Source of the DNA: Plantago ovata
Lineage: Eukaryota > Streptophyta > Magnoliopsida > Lamiales > Plantaginaceae
NCBI GenBank assembly: GCA_028274465.1
Contig: CM051455.1
Location: forward strand, 110,110,261-110,174,260
DNA length: 64,000 nucleotides
Direction of reading: 5' to 3'
The notes beneath the pieces are model-generated. The model saw only the letters and a list, made by a program, of their open reading frames with translations. It was not told where the DNA came from and made no database searches. Shown here one piece after another: positions 43,000-53,529 of this stretch; the stretch's first letter is position 1, and each line of letters starts with the position of its first letter. A program made the translations under genes and the position numbers.

Positions 43000-43830
43000 G
43001 AGAGCTTGATCAAGGCCGAGTATGCTCGGTTAACTTTGTACTTGTATTTTTTTCAAGTTTTTTCCGAACAATTTCCTGCTTTCATAATGTGCTATTCGGC
43101 CCCTTATGGCATACTTCATAATTTGCTATTCGGCCCTTTGTGGCGTACTCGATCCACGTTGTATTATAACATGATGTATGCTTTCCTTACTTCCTTCAAT
43201 GCAATTTTCTCCTCGATTTCTTTCTTATACTTTGTATTTTTCTACTAACTCCGTGGTTATGACGTATAACTTGAATAGAGTAGTCAAATACGAGCAAGTT
43301 AAGATCGAGTAGCCTTGCTCCTCGAGGCATAAAATAGCAAGATGATCTTTGTTAACAATACCTCGGTCAATACTGCTCGAGCTCCTAAGGGAGTTGCAGC
43401 GCTCCTCGATTTCCTTTAATAATTAAGGGAAATTCTAAGTGTTGGGCCAAAGCGACTCTGGTTTTTCCTCGATCGCCTTCTGCTCGCCGCTTCCATTGCC
43501 TTAAAAGGATTCGCTATTAATTATCTCTTTCAGATAAGAGATCGGGGAGGGTTCCCTTAATAAGGCGGAATCGGGTAGATCCTACGTAAATCGAGTAAGC
43601 TTTCATGATTGAATAGCAGCATAATAGTTCTAAAATTGAACAGTCTTTGAAAGGTAGACATTGCATTGATTTGTCGGAAATACAATTACAATGGGGGCTC
43701 CTCGGCCAGCTTGCTTACAACAACTTCTTAACAAAAACAAGAGGTACCTCTCACTTGAATCAGTGAGGAATCCTTCTCGATCAATGGGCCTTTCACATGG
43801 GTTTTCAAAAAGCTTTTTTCTCCCTACAAC
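43000..43830. other. Convergent non-coding gap between antisense gene and integrase
   Basis: This stretch lies between the plus-strand stop at 42993 and the minus-strand integrase end at 43831. No gene is visible. The 3' ends of transcripts from both strands would meet here. I see no clear AATAAA signal on the plus strand; a T-rich part lies at 43040-43250. Confidence 0.5.
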
Positions 43831-45690
43831 TCAAGCGTAAAATCGCTGGAGGTTAGAAGTATTCCATGGGTTCTTTAGTACTCTTCCCTCCATGTCTTGA
43901 AGACGATAACTTCCATTGGACCTTGCTTCTATTATCTTGTAGGGGCCTTCCCAATTGGGTTGCATCTTCCCAACTTTGCCCAGGATGTCTGCTCTTCGGA
44001 GTACTAGGTCTCCTACTTGGAAGTCTCTCTCTCTTACGCCTTTGTTGTAGGTCTTCGCGATCAGTGCTTGATATCTGAGGATGTTGGCCAAAGCGTTGGT
44101 CCTCGCTTCACTGACTGTCTCCAGGTCGAAGAGTCTCTCTGTATGATTGTCCTTGGGTTGATACCCTTGGATTCTGAGGGTTTCTACCGCCACTTCTGCT
44201 GGTATGACCGCCTCGGACCCGTAAACTAGCGAGAAGGGAGTCTCTCTCGTAGCTGTTTTTGAAGTAGTGCGGTATGCCCATACCACTCCATCAAGCTCGT
44301 CGACCCAGTCCTTGTTGGTGGCGAACCTCTTCTGCAAGTTGTTGACGAGGATTTTGTTGACGACTTCTGTTTGCCCATTGGATTGAGGATGTCCTATAGA
44401 GGTATACCTCCTCTCAATCTTCATTTCCTTGCACCATTCATTGAATATTTGGCCACAAAATTGAGCACCATTATCCGAGATGAGGACCCTTGGCAAGCCA
44501 AATCGACACACGATGTTCCTCCATACGAAGTTCATCACTCTTTGTTCGGTGATGGTAGATACTGCTTCAACTTCCGCCCACTTGCTAAAGTATTCGACCG
44601 CAACAATGATGAACTTCTTTTGACCCGTGCCTCTTGGGAAAGGACCGACTATGTCGATGCCCCATATGTCGAAAGGGCAAGTGATGGTGATGGGCATGAG
44701 AGGTTTCGTCGGGACGTTGATCAAATTCGCGTGCATTTGACACTCCTCGCACTTTCTCACAAATTGGGCAGCATCTTTGCCAACAGTGGGCCAGTAGTAT
44801 CCTTGTCGAATGACTTTTTGCGCGAGGGTTCTTCCTCCGGCATGGTCTCCGCAACTTCCTCGATGCATCTCTCCTAGAAGTTTTTGGACTTCATGCTCGG
44901 CGACGCATCTCAAGTAGACTCCCTCGAAAGACCTTTTGTACAAGTAGTCTCCTTGCATGATGTATCGGGGAGCTTTTCCCTTGATTCTCCTCGCTTCAGC
45001 CTTGTCACGAGGAAGGCTTCCATTTTTGAGATATGTAGTTATCTCTTGCATCCAACTCGGTTGATCGTCAATTGCCAAGACGTTTGGCTTTGATGACCAC
45101 AAAGATGATGCGTTGATTCTCATAAGTATCACATTCCGGGTATCAACTCCTTCGGAGGCTGAAGCATACTTTGATAGGGCATCTGCCCTTTGATTGAGAT
45201 CTCTCGAGAACTTTTCAATCTCACAACTTTCGAATTTTTGGATTTCTTCCGTGATGGCGCTCTTGTACTCAGCCAGTGAGTCTTTCCTTGTTCTGAATTT
45301 CCCCGATATTTGCTTCTCGGCCAGTTGGGAATCAGTGAAGAGATGTAGCTTCTTCACTTCCAATGACTTTGCCATACATAGAGCTATGAGGATGGCTTCA
45401 TATTCTGCTTCATTGTTGGAGACCGGGAAACTAAGAGTAACGGCGTACTCGAGTTCAGCCCCTCCGGGACTCTTGAAGTATATTCCTATCCCGCCATTTT
45501 TTCCTGATGAGGATCCATCAACATGAAGAATCCAGACGTCTCCATGGTCGACTAATTCTTTGGGTTTTGGAGAGACGGTCTCCGCACCCTTTGGATCGTC
45601 GATTTTCTCCGCCAGGAACACTTCATGCCTTTTTCTTTTGGTTTGGGACATCGCTTTAAGCTCTTTTAAAGCGTCTTCCAGAGCTTGCAT
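43831..45690 (-). CDS. Second RNase H and integrase of T
   Basis: An open frame of 619 residues. Residues about 45-175 are a second-type RNase H (VWILHVDGSSSGKNGGIG, VSNNEAEYEAILIALCMAK, HLFTDSQLAEKQISG, LNQRADALSKYAS). Integrase follows: zinc-finger region with HRGSCGDHAGGRTLAQKV and KCEECQMHAN, then the D-D-E core (WGIDIVGPF, LISDNGAQF, QSNGQTEVVNK) and the Tat-type tail (YGSEAVIPAEVAVET, DLVLRRADILGKVGK). Catalytic residues look intact. It overlaps the RT frame by 25 bp in another phase, so it was part of one polyprotein before a frameshift near 45690. Confidence 0.92.
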   Translation of the reverse strand: MQALEDALKELKAMSQTKRKRHEVFLAEKIDDPKGAETVSPKPKELVDHGDVWILHVDGSSSGKNGGIGIYFKSPGGAELEYAVTLSFPVSNNEAEYEAILIALCMAKSLEVKKLHLFTDSQLAEKQISGKFRTRKDSLAEYKSAITEEIQKFESCEIEKFSRDLNQRADALSKYASASEGVDTRNVILMRINASSLWSSKPNVLAIDDQPSWMQEITTYLKNGSLPRDKAEARRIKGKAPRYIMQGDYLYKRSFEGVYLRCVAEHEVQKLLGEMHRGSCGDHAGGRTLAQKVIRQGYYWPTVGKDAAQFVRKCEECQMHANLINVPTKPLMPITITCPFDIWGIDIVGPFPRGTGQKKFIIVAVEYFSKWAEVEAVSTITEQRVMNFVWRNIVCRFGLPRVLISDNGAQFCGQIFNEWCKEMKIERRYTSIGHPQSNGQTEVVNKILVNNLQKRFATNKDWVDELDGVVWAYRTTSKTATRETPFSLVYGSEAVIPAEVAVETLRIQGYQPKDNHTERLFDLETVSEARTNALANILRYQALIAKTYNKGVRERDFQVGDLVLRRADILGKVGKMQPNWEGPYKIIEARSNGSYRLQDMEGRVLKNPWNTSNLQRFYA

Positions 45691-46862
45691 GGGGTTGTTT
45701 TGCTGGGGTTGTCTTCGACCATCATCATAGCGCTCTTTGTTTCTGAAGAGTTTTCCTCTGAAGTTCCTTTTGAGGGATACTCTACGAGGAAGTCGGCGAT
45801 GACTTGTGCTTTCTTGGCCACGGGTGCTTGATAGTCGATGTCGTACTCACTTAGTTCAATCGCCCACCTTGCCATTCTTCCCGAATTTTCGGGTTTTCCG
45901 AGGACTTGCTTAAGAGGTTGCTTTGTCAAGACTACAACCTTGTGAGCACCAAAGTAGGGTTTTAACCTCCTTGCAGTATAAACGAGGGCAAAGGAAAGCC
46001 TCTCGATATCCATGTACCGCGTTTCAGCCCCGGCAAGTACTTTGCTCAAGTAGTAGATGGGCAAGTGGTCGTTTCCTTGGATTCGCACCCAGACCGAGCT
46101 GATAGCTTCCCCTGTCGCTGCCAGGTATAAATAGAGTACCTCTTCTTCTACGGGTTTCGACAATAGTGGAGGAGCGAGTAGATACTCTTTCAGCTTTTCG
46201 AAGGCTTCCTCGCACTCCTTTGTCCACTCGAAGTGGCTGTTCTTTCTTAGCACTTTGAAAAAAGGTAGATTTTTCTCGGCAGACCTCGAGATGAATCTAC
46301 TCAATGCAATTGATTTTCCGACCAATTGTTGCACCTCATTGATGGATTGAGGTTGAGGAAGATCGAGGATGGCCTTTATCTTTTCGGGGTTTGCCTCTAT
46401 TCCTCTCTCTGTTACCATGTAACCGAGGAACTTCCCCCCTTTGACTCCAAAGGTACACTTCGCCGGGTTGAGCTTCATGCCATACTTTGTCAAGATTGAG
46501 AAGCATTTTGCCAGGTAACCTACATGTTGCTCCTCGGTTTTGCTCTTGACGAGCATGTCATTGACATATACTTCCATTGTTTTACCTAGCTCTTCTTTGA
46601 ACATTTTGTTAACCAACCTCTGATAGGTCGCTCCGGCGTTCTTAAGACCAAATGGCATCACGTTGAAGCAGTACACGTTGCCATTAGCGAAGAAGGCAGT
46701 TTTAGGCACATCATCTTTGGCCATTTTGACCTGGTAGAAGCCCTGGTATGCATCCATGAAACTTAGGAGGGCGCATCCAGCGGTGGAATCGACCAGCTGG
46801 TCGATCCTTGGGAGAGGGTATGGATCCTTCGGGCAAAACATGTTGAGCCTTGTGAAATTGTT
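45666..46862 (-). pseudogene. Reverse transcriptase and first RNase H of T, active site changed
   Basis: From MFCPKDPYPLPRIDQLVDST the frame carries SFMDAYQGFYQVKM, PFGLKNAGATYQRLV, then YVNDMLVKS where YVDD is expected, and FLGYMVTERGIEANPEK. The first RNase H follows (LYLYLAATGEAISSV, PIYYLSKVLAGAETRY, ERLSFALVYTARRLKPYF). A TGA at 46863-46865 stands where a Cys codon is expected and separates it from the upstream frame. The Asp to Asn change alone should abolish polymerase activity. Confidence 0.92.
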
Positions 46863-48812
46863 TCACATTCTCCATTTTCCCGGGCCTTTCTCTACGAGGA
46901 CCACATTGCATACCCAATCAGAGTATCTCACCTCCTTGATGTGGCCGGCCTTAAGAAGTCTTTGGACTTCCGCTTCTATGATGGCATTATCTTTCGCACT
47001 GAAGTCTCTTCGCGTTTCTCTGATGTGGGTGATCGATTGGTCTACATTCAGACGGTGAACGGCGACACGTGGATCGATCCCCTTGAGGTCTTCGGTACTC
47101 CACGCGAAGATATTGTTGTTATCCTTCAAGCACTGGATGAGTTTCATCCTGACTTCAGTAGTCATCTCGGTGCCGATTTTTGTGACCTTGTCGGCACTTC
47201 CTTCGACAATTTGGATTTCTTCTAGGGCTTCTCTTGCTTCAATTTTGTTTTCCTCAAAGAATTTCTTCTTTTTGGAAGAGGGTGGGACTGGTGGAATCAC
47301 TTGATACTCCTCGAGCTCCTTAACAGCTCCTACTAGAGTATCCTTGTCTTTCTTCATGATTGCTTTTCTTCGCCTAAGTGACGGACTTGGCTTTTTTGAC
47401 TTTCTCTTCACTCGCCGAACCGTGTAGAAACGATAAGGCGCATTGTGAACTAGGGGTGTCTCCTCGGATGACTGCCCGGGGTTCGGTTCTCCGATTGCAA
47501 CCCTAGAAGTGAACTTGGCTGACATGGTGTAGCATTCCCATGCTTCTCGTATGTCTCCTACTTCTTGTCCAATTCCCAAAGGAGTGGGGAACTTCAACTT
47601 GTTGTGGACCGTGGACACTACGGCTCGGAATTGGGAGAGACCGGGTCGTCCTAGGACTGCAAAATAATCAAATGGCATATCGACGACCACGAAAGGAACA
47701 TGTTGCATCACTCGTCTAGGAGCGCTACCCATTGACACCGTGAGGTTGATCATTCCGAGTGGCATGATAGGTTGTCCTCCAAATCCTACCAATGCGCTCC
47801 TCACTTCTCTGAGCCCTTCCCTTGGGTTCATTTGCATCCTTTTCAAGGTTCCTGTGAAAATCATGTTTGCCGAGCACCCGGTGTCGACGAGGATCCTTCC
47901 TAGCTTGTATGATTGAACATCCAAAGAAACTACGAGTGGAACGCAAGGATCATAGATGTTCCCTCCTCCGGCATGCTTCAGAGGTATCTCGCTATCATCG
48001 AAAGAGATAACATTGGTTCCCGGTCGTGCGGCTTGAGCATACTTCACATCTCGGACCCTAAGGTTGTCCGCCGTAATCTCCCTTTGATTACGAGTGTCGC
48101 CGCCGGCGGGTCCTCCTGCAATTGTGAGAGTGTGGATGCTTCCATTCACAGGGCGGTTCTCATAATTGTTGTAATTATGAATGTCATCGTCCTGAGGGTT
48201 TCCTTGGTAAGGGTGCTCGCTCCCACTTCGAGGTGGTGGGGGCAGGAGTGCCAGGGGTTCCTCCTTCCGGATGTAGTTAACCAATTGACCGTTACGTATC
48301 ATCCTCTCAATTTCGTTCTTGAGCTCGACACACTCATCTGAGGTGTGCCCTTTCCCCTTGTGAAACTTGCAAAATTTTTCCGAGCTCTTGTTCCTTTGAT
48401 TTTCCTTAATCGGGGGTGGCCATGAGACGTCTAGCTTCCTCGAGACTATATAGTTCAAGATGTCGGATCTTGGCCTATTTAAGTCTGTGTAGTTGCTATA
48501 TCGTCTTGGAGGTGACCTTCTAGGAGGAGACCTCTTGTCTCTGAAATCATTTCTAGAGTTGCCCTCCTTGATCAACCCAAATTTTTGCTCTTTCCTTTGC
48601 TTCCCGGGATTTTGGGGGCGAGGAGGGTAGTCCTTCTCTTTTTCTTTTTCTTTCCCTTTTTCCTTGGGAAGATTGGTTCTCACGGTGACCGTTTTTCGGA
48701 ATTCCTCAGCCTCGAGGAAATCCTTGCAAACTTTGGCAAGTTGTGCTTCATTCTCCACACACGATGCTGAGAGTACATCTTGGAATTTGATGTTGGTAGT
48801 GTTACCATACAA
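46863..48812 (-). CDS. Gag C-terminus, protease and RT start of T
   Basis: An open frame of 649 residues. Early residues end the gag core (ENEAQLAKVCKDFLEAEEF), then a Lys/Glu tract, an Arg/Ser/Pro-rich part (RSPPRRSPPRR) and the knuckle CKFHKGKGHTSDEC. The aspartic protease is LGRILVDTGCSANMIFTGTL with VVVDMPFDYFAVLGRPGLSQF downstream. The RT beginning is FAWSTEDLKGIDPRVAVHRL and LLKAGHIKEVRYSDWVCNVV, ending at the TGA 46863. The start used here is only a frame opening; the true start is in the upstream gag part. Confidence 0.85.
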   Translation of the reverse strand: MYGNTTNIKFQDVLSASCVENEAQLAKVCKDFLEAEEFRKTVTVRTNLPKEKGKEKEKEKDYPPRPQNPGKQRKEQKFGLIKEGNSRNDFRDKRSPPRRSPPRRYSNYTDLNRPRSDILNYIVSRKLDVSWPPPIKENQRNKSSEKFCKFHKGKGHTSDECVELKNEIERMIRNGQLVNYIRKEEPLALLPPPPRSGSEHPYQGNPQDDDIHNYNNYENRPVNGSIHTLTIAGGPAGGDTRNQREITADNLRVRDVKYAQAARPGTNVISFDDSEIPLKHAGGGNIYDPCVPLVVSLDVQSYKLGRILVDTGCSANMIFTGTLKRMQMNPREGLREVRSALVGFGGQPIMPLGMINLTVSMGSAPRRVMQHVPFVVVDMPFDYFAVLGRPGLSQFRAVVSTVHNKLKFPTPLGIGQEVGDIREAWECYTMSAKFTSRVAIGEPNPGQSSEETPLVHNAPYRFYTVRRVKRKSKKPSPSLRRRKAIMKKDKDTLVGAVKELEEYQVIPPVPPSSKKKKFFEENKIEAREALEEIQIVEGSADKVTKIGTEMTTEVRMKLIQCLKDNNNIFAWSTEDLKGIDPRVAVHRLNVDQSITHIRETRRDFSAKDNAIIEAEVQRLLKAGHIKEVRYSDWVCNVVLVEKGPGKWRM

Positions 48813-50260
48813 ATATTCTTTCTCTCATTGATCGAGTGATCTTCGACTTGGAGGGCTGCTTCATGAAAGCGATTGATGAAGTCCCTCAAGTCTTCGTTGT
48901 TTTTCTGAACAATTTCAGCCAAGTACCTCACCCGTCTCTTGGTGTTCATTACCTTCTCGAAACGCTTAGAGAACTCCTTACAGAGATCTCTATATGACTT
49001 GATGGATCGGTGAGGGAGGCGCGACCACCACTTCATGGCTTCTCCGAGAGGTTATCCGGGAAGAGGAGTGCTTTGGTCCTTGAATCATGACCGTAAGCGT
49101 CCATTTTAGTGCCAAATCTTACCAAGTAGTCCTTTGGACAACTTGTTCCATCATAGCTTTCGAAGGTGGGGAACCCTCTTTCGATTTTGGCCTGGTGGCT
49201 TCTAATCTCATCGCACAAAGGGCTCGGATCTTGGTCTTGCTCTTTCTCTTGGACAGTTCCTCGTAGAGTCTCTATCTGAGCATCAAGTGCTGATTTCCTC
49301 GCGTTGAGTTCTTCCAGAGTGAGCCTCCTCCCCGTGATCGGGTCGATCAGGGGGGTTACCTCAACTACTGTTCTCAATGCTTGATTTTCCTCCACTGCCT
49401 CTTGTTGGTTTTGAGGAGTTACCTGATTGGGGGTGACTTTATTGATTGGGGAGAGCGGGTGGTGTAGCGACCACCTGAGCTCTATTTTCTTGTTGAGCTA
49501 CATTTTGTAACGATGCCCGTATCCTTCTATCAATCAAGTCTCTCAAGTCATCCGGGGCACCTTGGGGTCCTAACCTCGATTGAATTCTTGATGGTCCAAG
49601 TCGAGATTGGATCGGCCTTGTGTTGGCTCTCGAATGTGCTTCATCTTGTGCAACTGGTGCTCTTCCTTGGGATCGACGAGGAGCGACCATGGTGTCACGA
49701 GGTTGCTCTTGCACCGGCGCTGGTTGTGCTCCCTGAGCTTGTATCTCAGTGTTAACCCTAACAGCCTCATTACCCTCGACGTATCCTTGTAGAGTAAGAA
49801 GGAATAGACCGTATTGAGCTTCGCCCATCCCGAAGTCTGATGGTCAGACTACACGTCCATCAGGAAGGGTGAAGGTCAATGCGGCCGGTTGAGGAGGGTT
49901 CCCTGCTACGAGAGGTTGGTTGATTGCTACTGGAAGAGGCTGCCCCCTAGGCTCGGCGTTGTTCGGGACTCTCAACGCTCCATAGGCATTTCCTACCGGG
50001 ATTCCTTGCGGGTTGTTTTCGCCCGATCTTTCATTTTGGGAGTTGGTTACATTAGTAAATGCCCCCTCCAGTGTAATCCCGATTCCTTGCAACATTGTTG
50101 TTTCTTGGTTCCCACGGAGCACCCTCTGTTCCTCCTCCGCGACCGTTACTAGAGGGACGGCCTCTAGGTCGAGGAGGGTTCCTCGGTGGTGCATTAGCAA
50201 GACGGTTGCTTCTTCTGGGAGGCATATTCGTGAAGAGTCACGAGGAGGGTTGTGGCTCAA
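48680..50260 (-). pseudogene. gag: Gag N-terminal part of T, broken
   Basis: The start ATG at 50260 lies 35 bp after the PBS. The frame runs to a TGA (DGRVV then stop) at 49844-49846, exactly where element U reads QVIRP, so an Arg codon became a stop. It continues in frame as MGEAQYGLFLLTLQGYVEGNEA to 49439. Frame changes follow near 49440, 49036 and 48812. Conserved blocks are LEELNARKSALDAQIETL, ERGFPTFESYDGTSCPKDY, KMDAYGHDSRTKALLF, WWSRLPHRSIKSYRDLCKEF and EDLRDFINRFHEAALQVE. Confidence 0.82.
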
Positions 50261-50294
50261 CTAGTAGGGCAAGGAATGACCTTTCGTGTCGTTT

Positions 50295-50310
50295 CCCACA
50301 GACGGCGCCA
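50295..50310 (-). other. Primer binding site of T
   Basis: The minus strand reads TGGCGCCGTCTGTGGG, two bases after the LTR end. It is identical to the site of U. It marks 50313-51064 as the 5' LTR. Confidence 0.85.
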
Positions 50311-50312
50311 AA

Positions 50313-51064
50313 TGTTGAAGGGTAATTCGTGTTTCTTTCTAAGTTCGCAGTAAATCACTAATCTAAGTCATTCTAGTTCATCTTCATGTAGTGTTCCTCT
50401 AAGATAGGAAGTGAGCCTTCTTGTAGCTTCCTCGTACCTGAAATAGACTAGAGGGGGGGTTAGTGTCTCTTGCCCGGTCTGTAAGATATCAGACCGGAGA
50501 GGCGACTTTACGAGTAGGGAGTTATGAGGCTTCCCTAGTACGAGTAGTAAATGTGATGGTTGAGACGTCATATTAATGCTTACTGTTGAGGAGTAAATGA
50601 GGCCTTTATATACTCGTGGCCTTTCATCTTCCGGTCGCGTAGGATCACGACACGTGTACGACTAGGATTGAAGCCTTCCTCGGCCCAGGCCCATTAGTGA
50701 GGTCCATGGGCCTTGGCCCAAGGGATCAACCATGGGTGGTCGCTCAGGGTCTTCGTGCCTTACTTGTTCGTACGTGGTGCGAGCAGCATCCTGTCCAGTT
50801 TCTCTCAAGGAGCGTTATCTTGACGTAAGTTGCTCCTCGAGCCTTAGAGATGCTCCTCGAGACGTATGGCTGTTTTGTCCTTGTAATGAGCTTATTTTGA
50901 GGGTTGTCCTCCTAGTGATGGTCGGACCCTATGTTGGTCGATCCACACCTTAGTGACATACTTGGGTGTGGTCGTGCCCCTTGAGGGACGGCCTATGATG
51001 CTTTGTCGCGCTCTTAGACCGCTCCAGTTCGTACATGCGGACTGGACATATTTCAACACTAACA
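50313..51064 (-). repeat. 5' LTR of T
   Basis: 752 bp and collinear with 37403-38154 without gaps. The promoter box TATATAAA is on the minus strand at 50605-50612. CTTAA follows at 51065-51069. Confidence 0.95.
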
Positions 51065-51113
51065 CTTAAATACTTGGTCTATTTTGCTGTATAGTTTAAT
51101 AAGGACGAAACCC

Positions 51114-52500
51114 ATGAGAAGTGTGGTTGATCTAACCAACAATGACCTCGTGAATTCTCAGGATAACATCAGACATGTTAATCCACCCGTCCCAACACGC
51201 CCGTTGAATTTGGAATTTAATGGGACCTCAAGTAGACCAATTTAAGATAGACTCACCTTTACATGGGAGATAAGGACTACTCAAGATCAGACAATAGGTG
51301 CCACAAGGTCAGAGGACTTAAGACAAGTGTTACAAAGGAGGTAAGAGGTTCACGCAGAAGGGACAAGAGCAATTCCAACATCAGGAATAAGCATGACTCG
51401 GCAAGTCCCAGCTCAGGATGCAATAGTTACTACTATACATCGATCGCAGGAATAAGGAAGGGATACCCAAGCAAGAGGTGGTCAATCAAGGCTAGAAGAG
51501 GAAAAGCAATTGACACCAGAAGAAATAGCAAAAGAACAAAGGGAGCTCCTTAAAAAGATGAACGACTTGAGTAAGCAAATCTCAACGAAAGAGAAGGAGA
51601 GAGTCCAAATCAAGAACCCTTTGAGTTTGGAGATTAGAAAGGAGAAAAAGAAACTTGATACTACTTTACCGTCGTTAGAGCAGTATTACGGAAAGTCTTG
51701 TCCATATGATTTCATAAGCAGGTTCGAAAGTAGGATGGAGGGTTATGGAAATAATGAGAACATGTGTGCCTTAACATTCCCAACTTCTCTCTTTGATAAT
51801 GCAATGGAATGGTGGGGAAGGTTGGCACATGGATCAATCAAGAGCTATGAACAACTAAAAAGTGAGTTTGTTCACAAGTTCGAGAGGATGAGGAAAGTTA
51901 AGTAGACGTCCACTGATCTCAAGAAGATCATTCAAGATCCCCAAGAGAATGTACGTCACTTTCTCGTGAGATTCAATGAGATAGCTATGGAGGTTGAACC
52001 GCATAGCGTCAAGCAAAGAGCAATATACTTGTATGAGAACACAACTAACCAAAGATTGCGAGATGTGATAGCCACAAATGGACAAAATCTTGAGACAGAT
52101 GAAGATTTTGACGAGTTGTGCTCAAACTTCAAGAACTCTGAGGACTTTAGAGAAAATGTACAAATCAGAGCCGGATACAAAAAAGATAAGGAACCGGCAA
52201 AGAAACACAATGTTCCAAAAATAGAAAGCAAGATCAAAGAGGTGGAAAGGATGGTAGAAACCATTTCCCAAGAGAGAGAAATCCTCCAAGAAGATATACA
52301 TATTACACAGCTTTAAATCGACCAAGATCCGGCATCTTGGCATCGATAGTTGAGCAAAAGTTGAATATCAAATGGCCAAATCCCATACAACCGTCAGAGA
52401 GGTCTGAAAGTTCCAGATTTTATTGTAAGTTCCATAGAGGAAAAGGTCATGACACTGAAGATTGTATGTGGCTAAAACTAAGATAGAGGGGTTAGTCAGA
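51114..52500 (+). pseudogene. gag: Gag of Tat-like element V
   Basis: From ATG 51114 there is an N-terminal segment with a stop near 51245 and further breaks to about 51500. The gag core is LEQYYGKSCPYDFISRFESR, MEWWGRLAHGSIKSYEQLKS, a TAG near 51903, and ENVRHFLVRFNEIAMEVEPH. A Lys/Glu coiled part follows, then the knuckle CKFHRGKGHDTEDC near 52423-52470. The wording parallels T (CKFHKGKGHTSDEC). No PBS or LTR of V is visible next to T, so the left end of V is missing or unrecognised. Confidence 0.8.
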
Positions 52501-52690
52501 GATAGCTATCTAAGAAAGTTCGAAGCCAAGGCGGAACAATCAAGACATTTAACGAAGAGATCGACAAAGAAAAGAAAGAAAAGAAGAAGAAAGAGGAGGG
52601 AGATATGAGGAGAAAAGGAAGAGTAGAGAACGAGATTATCATCGGAGGAACAATGACAGACAAAAGGACGAAGAGGAAGATGATGACAAC

Positions 52691-53425
52691 TTGCCAAGAT
52701 TCGGAGTCATAACCATATCAGGAGGACCGGCAGGAGGAGATACAAGGAAGGCAAGAGAAAAAACAGCAGGGTACTTGAGAGAATTGGTTGATGCGTATGG
52801 GGATCCGTGTATGAAAGATTCAACTGGAAATAAAATAACATTTGACGACAGCGAGATCCCAAATCAGAGCCCCTATGATGGAGACACAGAAGAACCGGAT
52901 GTACCTTTGGTGATTTCGGCGGATATCGCATCCTATACGGTAAGGAAGGTACTTATTGATACGGAGAGCTCAGTCAATGTTATATTGCTAAGAACGTTGA
53001 AAAGAATGAGAGTTGACCTGAGAGAGATGGAAAAGGTGGGGAGTGCCTTGGTTGGTTTTGGAGGCGAACAAATTTATCCATTGGGGAGAGTCTACCTGAA
53101 AGTATCCTTAGGTACAAAGCCACAGAGAGTGACACGACATATACCATTCCTAGTAGTGGATATTGAATTCTCTTATCAAGTGGTATTAGGTAGACCAGCT
53201 CTTAGGGTCTTCCAAGCAGTGGCATCAACTCTACACAATAGAGTGAAATTTCCTACACCAGCTAGAATAGGACAAGAAGTGGGAAACATAAATCAAGCTT
53301 GGGAATGCTATACTCTCTGGGTAAGAAGGAACTCACTTCCAAAAGAGGAGATAAAAGACCGCAAGTCAAGATATGAGAGGGAAATGTTTGTTATAAAAGA
53401 AGCACAACCAAGAAGCGAAAGATAA
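52691..53425 (+). pseudogene. Protease of Tat-like element V, active site changed
   Basis: The frame holds ISGGPAGGDTRKAREKTAG, VRKVLIDTESSVNVILLRTL and FLVVDIEFSYQVVLGRPALR, aligned in order with T (AGGPAGGDTRNQRE, LVDTGCSANMIF, FVVVDMPFDYFAVLGRPGL). The aspartic protease motif D-T-G is D-T-E here (Glu codon at 52964-52966). The open frame begins after a stop in an upstream Lys/Arg-rich segment (52500-52690). Confidence 0.82.
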
Positions 53426-53529
53426 GTCCGTCACTTACTAAGAGCCAAAGAAGAGAAGTAGCTCGAAGGGCTAGAGAGGAGCTCCCAAAGGAGAAATTCA
53501 ACCAAAAGAAATATAAGATTATTCCCGAG

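Larger units (their letters stand above)
37403..51064 (-). mobile_element. Complete Tat-like Ty3/gypsy element T (13.66 kb)
   Basis: LTRs at 37403-38154 and 50313-51064 are both exactly 752 bp and differ at 8 positions counted by eye (about 1.1%). CTTAA flanks both ends. The minus strand carries PBS, gag, protease, RT, RNase H, second RNase H, integrase and a polypurine tract. The plus strand carries a multi-exon gene between integrase and the 3' LTR. Extra antisense ORFs have been described in Tat-lineage elements. The sense genes carry several stops and frameshifts. Confidence 0.95.
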
